Below, in pieces: positions 25,334 to 34,462 of a stretch of 64,000 nucleotides of DNA (within the stretch, counting starts at the first letter, position 1; every line of letters starts with the position of its first letter). Origin of the DNA: Actinomycetes bacterium (GTDB lineage: Bacteria; Actinomycetota; Acidimicrobiia; Acidimicrobiales; Palsa-688); assembly GCA_021828475.1 (NCBI GenBank), contig JAJZIY010000009.1:1-64000 (forward strand). Reading direction: 5' to 3'. The translations under genes were made by a program, and so were the position numbers. The notes beneath the pieces were generated by a model. It did no database searches. It had not been told where the DNA came from and was given only the letters and a program-made list of their open reading frames with translations.

Positions 25334-27460
25334 ATGCGCGCCCATGCCCGTTCCCGGACCGACCTGACCCGGCGCGCTGTAACCAATACCGCCACCGTCC
25401 TGGCCATGACGGTGGGCCGCCGCCGCGGCCTGACCCCCCTCTTGGCGGTGAGCTCGCTGGCGTGCATCCCGTTGGTAGCGACCGCCGCTCCCGCTTCTGC
25501 AACCGGCCCGCTGGTGGGAACGGCCACCACCACGTCCTCGACGCCGGAGCCGGCGTACCCTGTGCCGGCCACGGCGCCCGGGGCCACGACCACGACCACG
25601 ACGGCGGCTGGGGCCACCACAACAACGCCCGGAGCCACCACCACAACGCCCGGGGCCACGACCACGACGGCACCTGGCTCCACCACGACGGCGCCAGGAG
25701 CCACGACGACGACCACCACTGCCGGGGCCACGACGACGACCACCACTGCCGGGGCCACGACGACGACCACCACTGCCGGGGCCACGACGACGACCACCAC
25801 TGCCGGGGCCACGACGACCACGACGGCACCTGGCTCCACCACGACGGCGCCAGGAGCCACGACCACAACGCAGCGCCAGTCCGGAGCACCGCTCTGGCCT
25901 GCCTCCCGTCCTGCCGGCTACTGGATGGTCACGGACGCCGGGGAGGTCGCCTCCTTCGGCGGCGTGGCCCACCCCAGAGCGCTGCAGCGGCACGGCGAAC
26001 AGCACGTGGTGGGGATCGCCGCGGCAGCGGGAGGCAGGGGGTACTGGCTGGCCGGGGCGGCCGGGACGGTCTACCCGGTCGGCCTGGCGACACGCTACGG
26101 CGGGGTACCCGCCGGCTCCCCGCCACAGCGGGTCGTGGCCATCAGCGCGACCCCGGACGGCCGGGGGTACTGGCTGGCAGCCGCCGGAGGAGGCGTCTTC
26201 ACCCGGGGGGACGCCGTGTACCGCGGCTCGATGGGGGCCCACCGCCTCAACTCTCCGATCGTCGGCATGGCTCCGACCCCTGACGGCCGGGGGTACTGGC
26301 TGGCGGCTGCGGACGGCGGGGTGTTCGCTTTCGGCGACGCTGCCTTCTTCGGATCGCCCGGAGGTGCCCACCTGGCCTCGCCCGTTGTCGGCATCGCCGC
26401 CACGCCGGACGGAGGAGGGTACCGCCTGGCCCTGGCCGACGGTGCCGTGCTCGACTACGGAGACGCAACCGACCTCGGGTCGGCGGCGAACATGGACCTC
26501 GGGGGTCGGGTCGTCGCCATCCGGAGCGCGCCGGGCGGCCAGGGCTTCTGGCTCCTTGGCGCGGATGGCGGCGTCATCACCTTCGGCGACGCCCGCTATG
26601 CCGGCTCGGCCTACCGTACGGTCCCGCTCGGCCAGAGCGTCGTCGCTATGGCCGTTGCACCAGGCTCACGGGGGCCGGCTGCCGGTGCCTTCGCTCCCGG
26701 TGAAGCCACGACGACGACGACCACCACCACCACGACGACGACCGTCCCCCCGAGGACGACGACCACCGTCCGCCGCGCCCCGGCCCCTGCTCCCGCTCCG
26801 GCCCCTGTGACAGGAGCGCACCGCAGCTACCGCGCCGGCGCCACCGGCTACGACGTGTCGTGGCCCCAGTGCGGCCGCGCATTGCCCCCTTCGGCGGCCG
26901 TCGCCATAGTCGGCGTCAACGGTGGCTATGCCTTCTCTGGCAACCCCTGCTTCGAGCGCGAGGCCCGCTGGGCCGGCCACAACCTGACCACCTACATCAA
27001 CCTCAACTCCCCGCAGGGAGCCAATTCGTCGCAGTGGTCCGACGGGCCGGCCGGGCATTGCCGTCCCGGCCAGCTCTTCTGCGAGTCCTACAACTACGGC
27101 TACAAGACGGCGCAGTACTCGGTGCGCTCGGCGGCCTTCAAAGGGGCCCGCAGCCGCACCTGGTGGCTCGACGTGGAAACCGCTTCGTACTGGTCGTCGT
27201 CGCAGGCAGCCAACGCGCGGGTCGTAGCAGGAGCCGTAGGCGCCCTGAGGGCGGACCACCTCAACCCGGCCGTCTATTCGACCAACTACCAGTGGGGCGT
27301 GATCACGGGGGGTTACGTACCGGGTACGGTCGCCTGGTACCCCACCGGCATCGCCACCCGGACCCCCGCCCGCTGGTGCAGAGTACGCAGCTTCGCCGGT
27401 GGCCCGGTGACGATGGTGCAGCGGGCGGCCGGTCGTTTCGACGGCGACTATTCCTGCTGA
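25334..27460 (+). CDS. Secreted Thr-rich, propeller-like, GH25-like protein
   Basis: The 708-residue protein has a signal peptide (about 1-55), a mucin-like tract of repeated T/A/G units (about 70-180) and six repeats of the G-Y-W-L-A...G-G-V-F...G-D type (about 185-435) that probably form a six-bladed propeller. After a second Thr run (about 436-460) and an A-P-A-P linker comes a C-terminal GH25/DUF1906-like domain (about 478-708). The domain has G-Y-D-V-S-W-P-Q-C-G and W-W-L-D-V-E, where Asp and Glu could be catalytic. Cell-wall cleavage is possible; the propeller may bind sugars or proteins. The ATG is chosen over an upstream TTG because GGAGG is correctly spaced. Confidence 0.8.
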   Translation: MRAHARSRTDLTRRAVTNTATVLAMTVGRRRGLTPLLAVSSLACIPLVATAAPASATGPLVGTATTTSSTPEPAYPVPATAPGATTTTTTAAGATTTTPGATTTTPGATTTTAPGSTTTAPGATTTTTTAGATTTTTTAGATTTTTTAGATTTTTTAGATTTTTAPGSTTTAPGATTTTQRQSGAPLWPASRPAGYWMVTDAGEVASFGGVAHPRALQRHGEQHVVGIAAAAGGRGYWLAGAAGTVYPVGLATRYGGVPAGSPPQRVVAISATPDGRGYWLAAAGGGVFTRGDAVYRGSMGAHRLNSPIVGMAPTPDGRGYWLAAADGGVFAFGDAAFFGSPGGAHLASPVVGIAATPDGGGYRLALADGAVLDYGDATDLGSAANMDLGGRVVAIRSAPGGQGFWLLGADGGVITFGDARYAGSAYRTVPLGQSVVAMAVAPGSRGPAAGAFAPGEATTTTTTTTTTTTVPPRTTTTVRRAPAPAPAPAPVTGAHRSYRAGATGYDVSWPQCGRALPPSAAVAIVGVNGGYAFSGNPCFEREARWAGHNLTTYINLNSPQGANSSQWSDGPAGHCRPGQLFCESYNYGYKTAQYSVRSAAFKGARSRTWWLDVETASYWSSSQAANARVVAGAVGALRADHLNPAVYSTNYQWGVITGGYVPGTVAWYPTGIATRTPARWCRVRSFAGGPVTMVQRAAGRFDGDYSC

Positions 27461-27617
27461 AGCTGACGGCAGGTGACCAGCCCGCGGCCAACTGGCGGCC
27501 CGGTCGGCCCCACAACCGGGCCCATCGCCTCGGCCCGGCCATGGCCCAGCCCCCCCGGCGCCACCGCTCGGCTGCAGGCAGAGTGCACAGCACCCCGCGG
27601 GCGTGTCTAATGGGGCG

Positions 27618-28565
27618 ATGGGAAAGCGGCGGGACACAGCAGTGCTGTGCCTGGCATCAGGTGCCGTCGGAGTGCTGGCGAGCGCCTGCGGGACCACCGT
27701 CCACAAGGCCACCCCGCCCGCCCCGACGACGTCTTCGGCTCCCGCGGCCACCTCCACCATCGCAGTGACCACGACGAGCGCCGGCCCCACCACCACCACC
27801 CCCGCCACCTCGACATCGCCCGCCAAGTCGACGACCACCACGACGGCGGGTACGACGACGGCGGGTACGACGACGAGCACCGTCCCTCACCCACCGTTCG
27901 CCCCCGTGGTCGACCAGGCGATGCAGACCATACGGCCCCGGCCGCCCGGCCTCGAAGCCCCCGACGCCCTGCCGGGCGCTCCGGCGTACGTCTCAGCCGA
28001 GGCGACGGGGCTGGGAGGTACCTACTCGGTCACGCTCGTGGCCACAGACAAGCCCGTCCCGGTCAACAGCCCCCAACTGGCTGCGGTGGCTGCCAAGCAG
28101 TCCTCCGACCTCGGGAGCTTCTCGACGATACCGGCCTCCTCGCCGGCAGTAGCCGCCGAGCACGTTCAAAGTTCGCAGTCCAACGGCCTCGCACCCTGCA
28201 CCGGGGCCTCCACCGTCGCCACGGTACCGGGGGCCCGCGGCGCCAGCTCCTGCCCCACTCCTCAGGGGGTGGCATTGAACTGGCATTCGGCCCAGTGGCT
28301 GGTCCAGGTGGGAGGGGTCGGCGGGGCGAAGGCACCCCTGACCACGGCCGCCGCCGTGGCCGGTTGGCTCGCCTCTCATTCCCTGCCGGCAGCGACCGGC
28401 GGGGTGGTCTCGGTCTCGGTCCCCGAGAGCTCCCAGGCCGGCTCCACCAGCTCCACCGAGGTCATGTGGTACCTGGGCAGCGACGTCTACGAGGTGACGG
28501 CCCTTCGTGACGAACTGGCGGCACTCGACATGGCTGCTTCGATGCGCCCCTGGCCCGCAGGCTGA
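27618..28565 (+). CDS. Thr-rich putative lipoprotein of unknown function
   Basis: The 315-residue protein has a short signal with a lipobox-like L-A-S-A-C, so it may be lipid-anchored outside the membrane. A Thr/Ser/Pro-rich stalk (about 35-90) precedes a 220-residue globular domain with two Cys in A-P-C-T-G and S-S-C-P-T that may pair. It ends in W-Y-L-G-S-D-V-Y-E-V-T. The family is unknown. The ATG follows a TCTAAT box (27606-27611) by six bases. The upstream in-frame GTG at 27603 is less likely. Confidence 0.65.
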   Translation: MGKRRDTAVLCLASGAVGVLASACGTTVHKATPPAPTTSSAPAATSTIAVTTTSAGPTTTTPATSTSPAKSTTTTTAGTTTAGTTTSTVPHPPFAPVVDQAMQTIRPRPPGLEAPDALPGAPAYVSAEATGLGGTYSVTLVATDKPVPVNSPQLAAVAAKQSSDLGSFSTIPASSPAVAAEHVQSSQSNGLAPCTGASTVATVPGARGASSCPTPQGVALNWHSAQWLVQVGGVGGAKAPLTTAAAVAGWLASHSLPAATGGVVSVSVPESSQAGSTSSTEVMWYLGSDVYEVTALRDELAALDMAASMRPWPAG

Positions 28566-28652
28566 GAGGGAGGCCCGCAGCACGCGGCACGCGGCTGCTG
28601 TCGACCAAGGGGAGGCCGCCGCCGGACCGGGTGGCGGCGTCCGGAGGAAGGC

Positions 28653-29612
28653 TCAGTCCCCTCCGGCCCGGTCCACGCCCTCCAACCCTGGCGCCGGCAC
28701 CCGCATCAGGGCTTCGCCGTCGATGGCCGGGCTGCCTCCCTCGCCCGAAGGCCCTGGCGCGGCGAGGTTCCTCGCCGCCAGGAGGGCCGCTTCGAGCTGT
28801 CGGTCCGAGCGCAGCGCGCGGCGCTCCTCCTCCCGGGCCCACTCGACGAAGAGGTACGCCAGGCCGGCCACGACCGCTATCTCACTGAGAGCCCACAGGA
28901 CGTCGCCCCCCGAGCGCGTGTCGTGAAGGGTGTTCGCGGCTGCGTAGAGGGGCCGGGCTACGCCGCCCAGGTAGATCCCGAGGAAGGCGAAGAAGGGGAT
29001 GCCGAGCAGCACGAGGGCAAAGCGTGCCCCGTAGCCGACCTGCCTGGGCAGGCTGTCCCGGCCGGCGACAACCGACCACAGGACGACGCCTGTCACGAGC
29101 ATCTGCAGTTGGAGGTACTCCAACAGGACCGGGTGGCGAGCGGCCGCCGCGAACAGCGGGCTCAGGAAGTACACGTACAGAGTGCCTATGTACGCCAGGA
29201 ACGCCACGGGTGGGCGGGTCAGAAGGCCGAGCCAGCGGCTCCGGGCTGCGGCCAGGGCCACCCCTCGGCCCCGACCACCGGCCTGGATTGCGAGCCGGAG
29301 CGGCGCCCCGAAAGCCAGCAGCGGAGCGGCCACGTCGAACAGGAGCAGGGACTGCACGACGTGCAGGGTGAAGTTGTCCACCTGGTAACGGGCGATACCC
29401 CCCTCGGTGGCGTAGGCGGTGACGACCAGGCCCACGGCGAAAGCCGCCGTCTGCGTGGCCGGCCAGCGCCGGCCACGGGCCGACAGCCGGCGCGTGCCCA
29501 CCAAGTAAAGAGCCATGGCCAGCACTTGGGCGACCAGGGCCAGGGCCGTCAACCAGTCGAGGTGAAGGCCTGTCACGAGTGCTGCGGTCTGAGGGGCCGG
29601 CGACTTCGGCAT
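28653..29612 (-). CDS. ctaG: CtaG-like cytochrome c oxidase assembly membrane protein
   Basis: This 319-residue protein has about seven membrane helices and the CtaG_caa3 features: T-L-H-V-V-Q-S-L-L-L-F in the third helix region, and H-P-V-L-L-E-Y-L-Q-L-Q-M in the middle, with conserved His and Tyr. Members help insert copper into caa3-type oxidases. The last 60 residues are hydrophilic and variable. No oxidase genes are in the window. A TAGGAT box lies 10 bases before the ATG. Confidence 0.8.
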   Translation of the reverse strand: MPKSPAPQTAALVTGLHLDWLTALALVAQVLAMALYLVGTRRLSARGRRWPATQTAAFAVGLVVTAYATEGGIARYQVDNFTLHVVQSLLLFDVAAPLLAFGAPLRLAIQAGGRGRGVALAAARSRWLGLLTRPPVAFLAYIGTLYVYFLSPLFAAAARHPVLLEYLQLQMLVTGVVLWSVVAGRDSLPRQVGYGARFALVLLGIPFFAFLGIYLGGVARPLYAAANTLHDTRSGGDVLWALSEIAVVAGLAYLFVEWAREEERRALRSDRQLEAALLAARNLAAPGPSGEGGSPAIDGEALMRVPAPGLEGVDRAGGD

Positions 29613-29625
29613 GCCGTAGGCGATC

Positions 29626-31635
29626 CTACCGGTAGCCGGACGGAGCCCCGGGCGCAGCCCATCTCACCGTGCCGAGTTTTTCAGCCTCGTCGAGGTCGGC
29701 GGAGCCCACCGCCCCCTCGGCCGCCTCCCCGACCCCGAGCACACGCCGGAAGAAAGCCAGCTCGGCCTCCTGGGAACGCACCATCGCCCACGCCTGGCGA
29801 AAGCCGTGGCCCTCACCCTCGATCAGGACGAGCACGGCCCGCCCCCCGGCCGCCCGTAGTGCCTCGGCCATGGCCACGGCCTGGGACGCCGGGACCACGG
29901 GGTCGTCGAGCCCCTGCAACATGAGCACAGGGCAGCGCACTGCCGGCGCGAAGTTGACAGGAGACCGCTCGGGCGCCGACGCCGCCGGCAGCAGCCTGCC
30001 CGTGTAGCGGCTCTCGAACTTGGGGCTGTCTGCCGACAAGGTGGCCACGTCGCACACGGCGTAGCGGACGGCGCCACCGAGGAAACCGCCGCGGGCGAGC
30101 AGGGCCAGAGCCGTCAGACCGCCGGCGCTCGAGCCCCGGACGACGGCCAGGCCGGCGTCGACCCAGCCCCGCCGGCCTGCCTCACGGCGCGCCGCGTCGC
30201 AGTCGTCCACGTCGAGCACGCCCCAACCTCCCTCCAGGGCCTGCCTGTAGACGCGCCCGTAACCGGTACTGCCGCGGTAGTCGACGTCCAGCACGGCCAA
30301 GCCACGGGTGGTCCAGTACTGGGTACGCAGCTCCAGCACCCCCGATGAACTGCCCGTCGGCCCCCCGTGGCTGGTGAGGACCACGGGAGGCGCCTCCCCC
30401 GCAGGGCCTTGCACGGTCGGGTTGACAGGTGGGTAGAAGGTCGCGTGGGCACTGGCGCCGTGTGAGGTGGCAAAGCTGAAGTGCCGGCCAACCGAGATCC
30501 ATTCGTCCGCGAGCAACCGGGACGACGACCATCTGATGTCGGTGCTCCGGCCGCCCGGGCCCACGTGGACGAGGCGGCGCGGCGAGCGCGGCCCTCCGGC
30601 AACGGCCAGCACGCCCGGGCCCAGGGTGAACCCCTCCCCGACGGCACTCAGGTGGCAGAACGAAGTGTCGTCCAGCTCGAAGGCCTCGGCACGGCCACCG
30701 GCAACCCGTCCCAGGTAGGCACGGCCCCCGGACGACCAGGTGGCCATGAGCTCCCCGCCCGGGAGGAACGCATAGTCGCTCTCGCCCAGGGCCCAGGCCG
30801 GCCCGGCGAACTCGGCCTCGACCGGTGCCAGGGGACGGCCGTCCAGGTAGAGGTTCCACCAACCCGTCTCGTCCGAGAGCCAGGCCAACCGGCCCCCGGG
30901 TGACCACCGGGGCTGCAACACCGACACCGCCCCGCCCGCTCCGCCTGCCATCGTCCTCGCCTCCCCTACGAGGCGGCCCTCCCCGAAGCCGCCCACGACC
31001 AGGGCGGTACCGTCCCAGGGCATGTTCGGATGGTCCCAGCAGACGAAGGCCAGCTCGCGCCCGCCGGGGGAGAAGCATGGCGACGAATAGAAGTCGTGGC
31101 CCTGTGCCAGCACCGAGGGCTCGGCCTGCAGCCCGTCGCCACCGGCCAGGGGCAAGGACACGAGGTCGTTGACCACCCCCGTCGGCAGGTGCCGCTCGCG
31201 CACCGCCACCAACCAGGCGCCGTCCGGCGACACGACCGGGCAGCCGTAACGAACCGAGCGCTCCAGGGGTGGCTCCGGCGTCATGGCACGGGCTTCGCCG
31301 CCGCTCACCCACCACAGGCGCTGGTCGGCAAGGGCGGACGTGACGACCGCGCCATCTCCCGCCGGCACCCAGGCTCGACCGCCGTACTCGTGCACCGCGG
31401 TACGGGCGGACATGCCTTCGGGGAGCACGTCACGCTGTCGCCAGGCGCCATCCGGTATGGGACGCCCCGCTACGACGGCGACACGCCCACGCTCAGCCGG
31501 CCTGGCCTCCTGCCAGAACAGTTCGCCCCCGACGGCCACCGGGAAGGCCAGGCCGAGAGAGCCGGCCACGAGCTGGTCGGCACCGAGGGGCGACGGCCAC
31601 GAGCCGAACGGCAACCGGGCGGGCTCTGACGGCAC
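29626..31635 (-). CDS. S9-family (prolyl oligopeptidase-like) serine peptidase
   Basis: The 669-residue protein has an N-terminal propeller (to about 390) with repeated S-P-D-G/S-P-G-G motifs and a C-terminal alpha/beta hydrolase. In the latter are D-Y-R-G-S-T-G-Y-G, the nucleophile elbow R-G-S-S-A-G-G, Q-G-L-D-D-P-V-V-P with the acid, and E-G-H-G-F with the His. No signal peptide is seen, so it probably acts on cytoplasmic peptides. The downstream small membrane gene lies five bases from its start codon on the other side, suggesting that they share a transcript. Confidence 0.9.
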   Translation of the reverse strand: MPSEPARLPFGSWPSPLGADQLVAGSLGLAFPVAVGGELFWQEARPAERGRVAVVAGRPIPDGAWRQRDVLPEGMSARTAVHEYGGRAWVPAGDGAVVTSALADQRLWWVSGGEARAMTPEPPLERSVRYGCPVVSPDGAWLVAVRERHLPTGVVNDLVSLPLAGGDGLQAEPSVLAQGHDFYSSPCFSPGGRELAFVCWDHPNMPWDGTALVVGGFGEGRLVGEARTMAGGAGGAVSVLQPRWSPGGRLAWLSDETGWWNLYLDGRPLAPVEAEFAGPAWALGESDYAFLPGGELMATWSSGGRAYLGRVAGGRAEAFELDDTSFCHLSAVGEGFTLGPGVLAVAGGPRSPRRLVHVGPGGRSTDIRWSSSRLLADEWISVGRHFSFATSHGASAHATFYPPVNPTVQGPAGEAPPVVLTSHGGPTGSSSGVLELRTQYWTTRGLAVLDVDYRGSTGYGRVYRQALEGGWGVLDVDDCDAARREAGRRGWVDAGLAVVRGSSAGGLTALALLARGGFLGGAVRYAVCDVATLSADSPKFESRYTGRLLPAASAPERSPVNFAPAVRCPVLMLQGLDDPVVPASQAVAMAEALRAAGGRAVLVLIEGEGHGFRQAWAMVRSQEAELAFFRRVLGVGEAAEGAVGSADLDEAEKLGTVRWAAPGAPSGYR

Positions 31636-31640
31636 CGCGC

Positions 31641-32072
31641 TCAGGGACGGGGAGCCCTGGGCTTACGGTTGACCGCAGCCCAGACCACCGATGCCGGAGC
31701 GGGTGGGGCGTCGGCCCCCATCGCCTGCTGCGCCCTGACCCGGGCCACGACGCGCCGTTCCATGTAGAACGCCAGGAGCGGCAGCAGCCCGGAGCACACC
31801 ATGCCGAGCAGCTGCACGGCACGGAACCTGGCTCGGCCGGCCAGGTCCAGGCAGGTGATGAGGTAGGCGATGTAGAAGAAGCCGTGGGCCGTGCCGACGA
31901 TCTCCACCACCGAGGTCCAGGGCCACTTGTTGTGGCCCGCCAGTTGCAGTGGTATCCCGATGAAGCAGACGATTGCCAGGCCGGTGCCCACGACTATGGC
32001 CATCACGCGGTAGCGGGTCAGGGCGGCTCCCAGGCCCCCGAGGGGGGCCGACCGCCCGAAGGGGAGAGCCAC
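31641..32072 (-). CDS. Small DUF3817-like membrane protein
   Basis: The 143-residue protein has three or four hydrophobic segments with the pattern M-A-I-V-V-G-T-G-L-A and G-T-A-H-G-F-F-Y-I-A-Y-L, matching the DUF3817 family of integral membrane proteins. A basic C-terminal tail follows. Its GTG start overlaps the upstream stop (TAGTG), so it is coupled to the gene before it. The function of the family is unknown. Confidence 0.75.
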   Translation of the reverse strand: MALPFGRSAPLGGLGAALTRYRVMAIVVGTGLAIVCFIGIPLQLAGHNKWPWTSVVEIVGTAHGFFYIAYLITCLDLAGRARFRAVQLLGMVCSGLLPLLAFYMERRVVARVRAQQAMGADAPPAPASVVWAAVNRKPRAPRP

Positions 32073-32494
32073 TAGCCCGCCTCGCCATCGGCGCTCAACG
32101 GAAGCCCCCGCGGGTTGCGCCAGGTCTTGCGGCTGCGGCCGGCAGCCAGCCCGCGCAGGTAGTCGTTGTAGGCAGCCAGCTCGGGCGTCTCGAGTGACTT
32201 GTCCCACTCCAGTGGCCTGGACGGGATCTCGTCGTCGCGGTGCAGGAAGGAGCGGCGCACCCGCTCGGGCGCCTCCTCCTCGCGCCGCCCGGGCTGGTCG
32301 TGGACGAGCTGCCACCAGGCGACGACCGCCAGTAGGGCGAAGATCGGCCACTCGATCGAGTAGAAGTAGCTGAGCAGGTTGCCACCGAGGGCCCGGTGGA
32401 CCTGCCACCATCCGGCCAGCAGGCACGCCGGCACCACCGTCACCAAGAGGAAGTGCAGCACGAAGGCCCTACGAGTGAACCAGGCGCTGTGCAC
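32072..32494 (-). CDS. Small two-helix membrane protein
   Basis: This 140-residue protein has two membrane helices (about 10-30 and 43-62) followed by a charged cytoplasmic tail with D-K-S-L-E-T-P-E-L-A-A-Y-N-D-Y-L, a pattern seen in actinobacterial proteins of unknown role. The GTG start lies seven bases after a TAGACT box (32502-32507). It is translationally coupled to the DUF3817-like gene through a TAGTG overlap, and the S9 peptidase gene follows in the same direction. Confidence 0.7.
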   Translation of the reverse strand: MHSAWFTRRAFVLHFLLVTVVPACLLAGWWQVHRALGGNLLSYFYSIEWPIFALLAVVAWWQLVHDQPGRREEEAPERVRRSFLHRDDEIPSRPLEWDKSLETPELAAYNDYLRGLAAGRSRKTWRNPRGLPLSADGEAG

Positions 32495-32732
32495 TCAGCC
32501 GAGTCTACAGAGCACCCCGCCCTCCTCCGTCCCGCCCTCCTCCGTCCCGCCCTGCTGGCGCCGGCGTGCCCGAAGAGGCCCGATCGGGGCGGGGTGCTGT
32601 CGCGGCCCGCCCGTCGGGGCCGACCCTCCCGACGGCCTCGACGGCACGGACCGACAACCAGGCGTTGCCGGGAGCCCGGGCACTCCCCGGCCTACGAGCC
32701 AAGCGGGTACGCCGCGCACCCGGCGCCTGCTT

Positions 32733-34136
32733 TCAGCTTGCCTTGACCGCCGCCAGAAGTTTGGTCAGGGAATCCTTCGCGTCCCCGAACAGCAGGACGG
32801 TCTTGGGGTCGTAGAGCAGGGCGTTGTCGATACCCGAGAAACCGGGCCGCATGCTGCGCTTCAGGAAGACGACGTTGGCGGCACCGTCGACGTTGAGGAT
32901 CGGCATGCCGTAGATCGGACTGCCGGGGTTGTCGCGCGCCGCCGGGTTGACGACGTCGTTGGCTCCCACCACCAGGGCCACGTCGGTGCTGGAGAACTGG
33001 TCGTTCGCCTGCTCCATCTCGATCAGATCCTCGTAGGGTGCATCGGCCTCGGCCAGCAGTACGTTCATGTGGCCCGGCATACGCCCGGCCACCGGGTGGA
33101 TGGCGTAGGCGACCTCGACGCCCTTGCTCTCCAGAGCCCGTGCCAGTTCGACCGCTACATGCTGGGCCTGGGCTACGGCCAGGCCGTAGCCGGGCACGAT
33201 CATCACCTTGCGGGAATAGGCCAGCAGTGTGCCGATGTCCGTGGCCTCACCGCTGCGTACCGATCGGCCCTCCGTGCCGGCTACGGCGTCTGGGCCGGCC
33301 GCGGGGGCGGCACCGAAACCACCGAGGATGATGTTGGGCAACGAACGGCCCATGGCATCGCTCATCATCTTGGTGAGCAGACCACCGGACGCCCCGACCA
33401 AGGTGCCGGCCACGACCAGGACCATGTTGCCGAGCACGAAGCCGTCAGCGGCCACGGCCAGGCCGGTGAAGCTGTTGAGCAGCGAGATCAGCACCGGCGT
33501 GTCCGCCCCGCCGACCGGCAGGACAACGCCAGCGCCCAGAGCCAGTGCCACCGCTGCCAGGGCCAACATCGGTGCCAGGTGCGGGCTGACGACGACGACG
33601 ATGCCCAACCCCACCACCGCCAGGCCCAGCAGGGCATTGACGACCTGCTGGCCCGGGTACATCACGGGGCGCCCGGTCATGAGCTCCTGCAGCTTCGCGA
33701 AGGCGAGCATGCTGCCGGAGAAGGAAAGGCAACCCACCACCAGGGCGAAGAGCACCTCGACGCCCTTTTGCGCCGGTACCCCGGCCGACAGGCCCTGCAC
33801 GTAGTCGGTGAGGGAGATGACCGCCGCCGCCCCGCCGCCCACGCCGTTGAAGATCGCCACCATCTGAGGCATGCCCGTCATCGGCACCCGGCGGGCGGCC
33901 GGCACGGCGACAAGGGCGCCCAGGCCCATTCCGGCTCCGATCACCCAGTCGTGGCCCGGGTCCTGGACCAGGAAGGTCACCACTATGGCCACCACCATCC
34001 CGGCCACCCCCACGAGGTTGCCGTAGCGGGCATTGCGGGGCGAGCTGAGCGCCTTGAGCGCCAGCACGAAACAGATGGCCGAGAACAGGTACACGCCGGT
34101 GCGCCCGTCGAAACTGATCTGGATAGCCGCCGTCAT
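32733..34136 (-). CDS. pntB: NAD(P) transhydrogenase subunit beta
   Basis: The 467-residue protein has about nine membrane helices and then a C-terminal NADP(H)-binding domain with G-Y-G-L-A-V-A-Q-A-Q-H and G-A-N-D-V-V-N-P-A-A. With the alpha subunits it couples proton movement to hydride transfer between NAD(H) and NADP(H). Its ATG overlaps the stop of the preceding subunit gene (ATGA). Confidence 0.95.
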   Translation of the reverse strand: MTAAIQISFDGRTGVYLFSAICFVLALKALSSPRNARYGNLVGVAGMVVAIVVTFLVQDPGHDWVIGAGMGLGALVAVPAARRVPMTGMPQMVAIFNGVGGGAAAVISLTDYVQGLSAGVPAQKGVEVLFALVVGCLSFSGSMLAFAKLQELMTGRPVMYPGQQVVNALLGLAVVGLGIVVVVSPHLAPMLALAAVALALGAGVVLPVGGADTPVLISLLNSFTGLAVAADGFVLGNMVLVVAGTLVGASGGLLTKMMSDAMGRSLPNIILGGFGAAPAAGPDAVAGTEGRSVRSGEATDIGTLLAYSRKVMIVPGYGLAVAQAQHVAVELARALESKGVEVAYAIHPVAGRMPGHMNVLLAEADAPYEDLIEMEQANDQFSSTDVALVVGANDVVNPAARDNPGSPIYGMPILNVDGAANVVFLKRSMRPGFSGIDNALLYDPKTVLLFGDAKDSLTKLLAAVKAS

Positions 34137-34462
34137 TTGCCCGTGCCGTCCTGTCCGGCCCGGCCCTGTGCCTTCGGCTGCTGGCGGGTCTTGAACATGT
34201 CGAGCATGCGGTCGGTGACGACCACACCTCCGACGATGTTGAGCGTGGAGAGGAACACCGCCACGAAGGCGAGGGACATCTGGAGCGAACCGTGTGCCTG
34301 GCTGGCTATGGTCATGGCGCCGACCAGGATTATCCCGTGGATGGCGTTGCTGCCGGACATGAGCGGTGTGTGCAGGATGCTCGGGACTTTGGATATCACC
34401 TCGAAGCCGACGAACACCGCCAGCACGAAAATGACGAGGAGGTCTACGGCGTCGGTGATCAT
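34133..34462 (-). CDS. pntAB: NAD(P) transhydrogenase subunit alpha, membrane part (PntAB)
   Basis: This 109-residue subunit has about three membrane helices with V-G-F-E-V-I-S-K-V-P-S-I-L-H-T-P-L-M-S and corresponds to the C-terminal membrane part of the E. coli alpha chain. The split form is usual in actinobacteria and alphaproteobacteria. It overlaps both neighbours by four bases (ATGA), so stoichiometric coupled translation of the three genes is likely. Confidence 0.9.
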   Translation of the reverse strand: MITDAVDLLVIFVLAVFVGFEVISKVPSILHTPLMSGSNAIHGIILVGAMTIASQAHGSLQMSLAFVAVFLSTLNIVGGVVVTDRMLDMFKTRQQPKAQGRAGQDGTGK

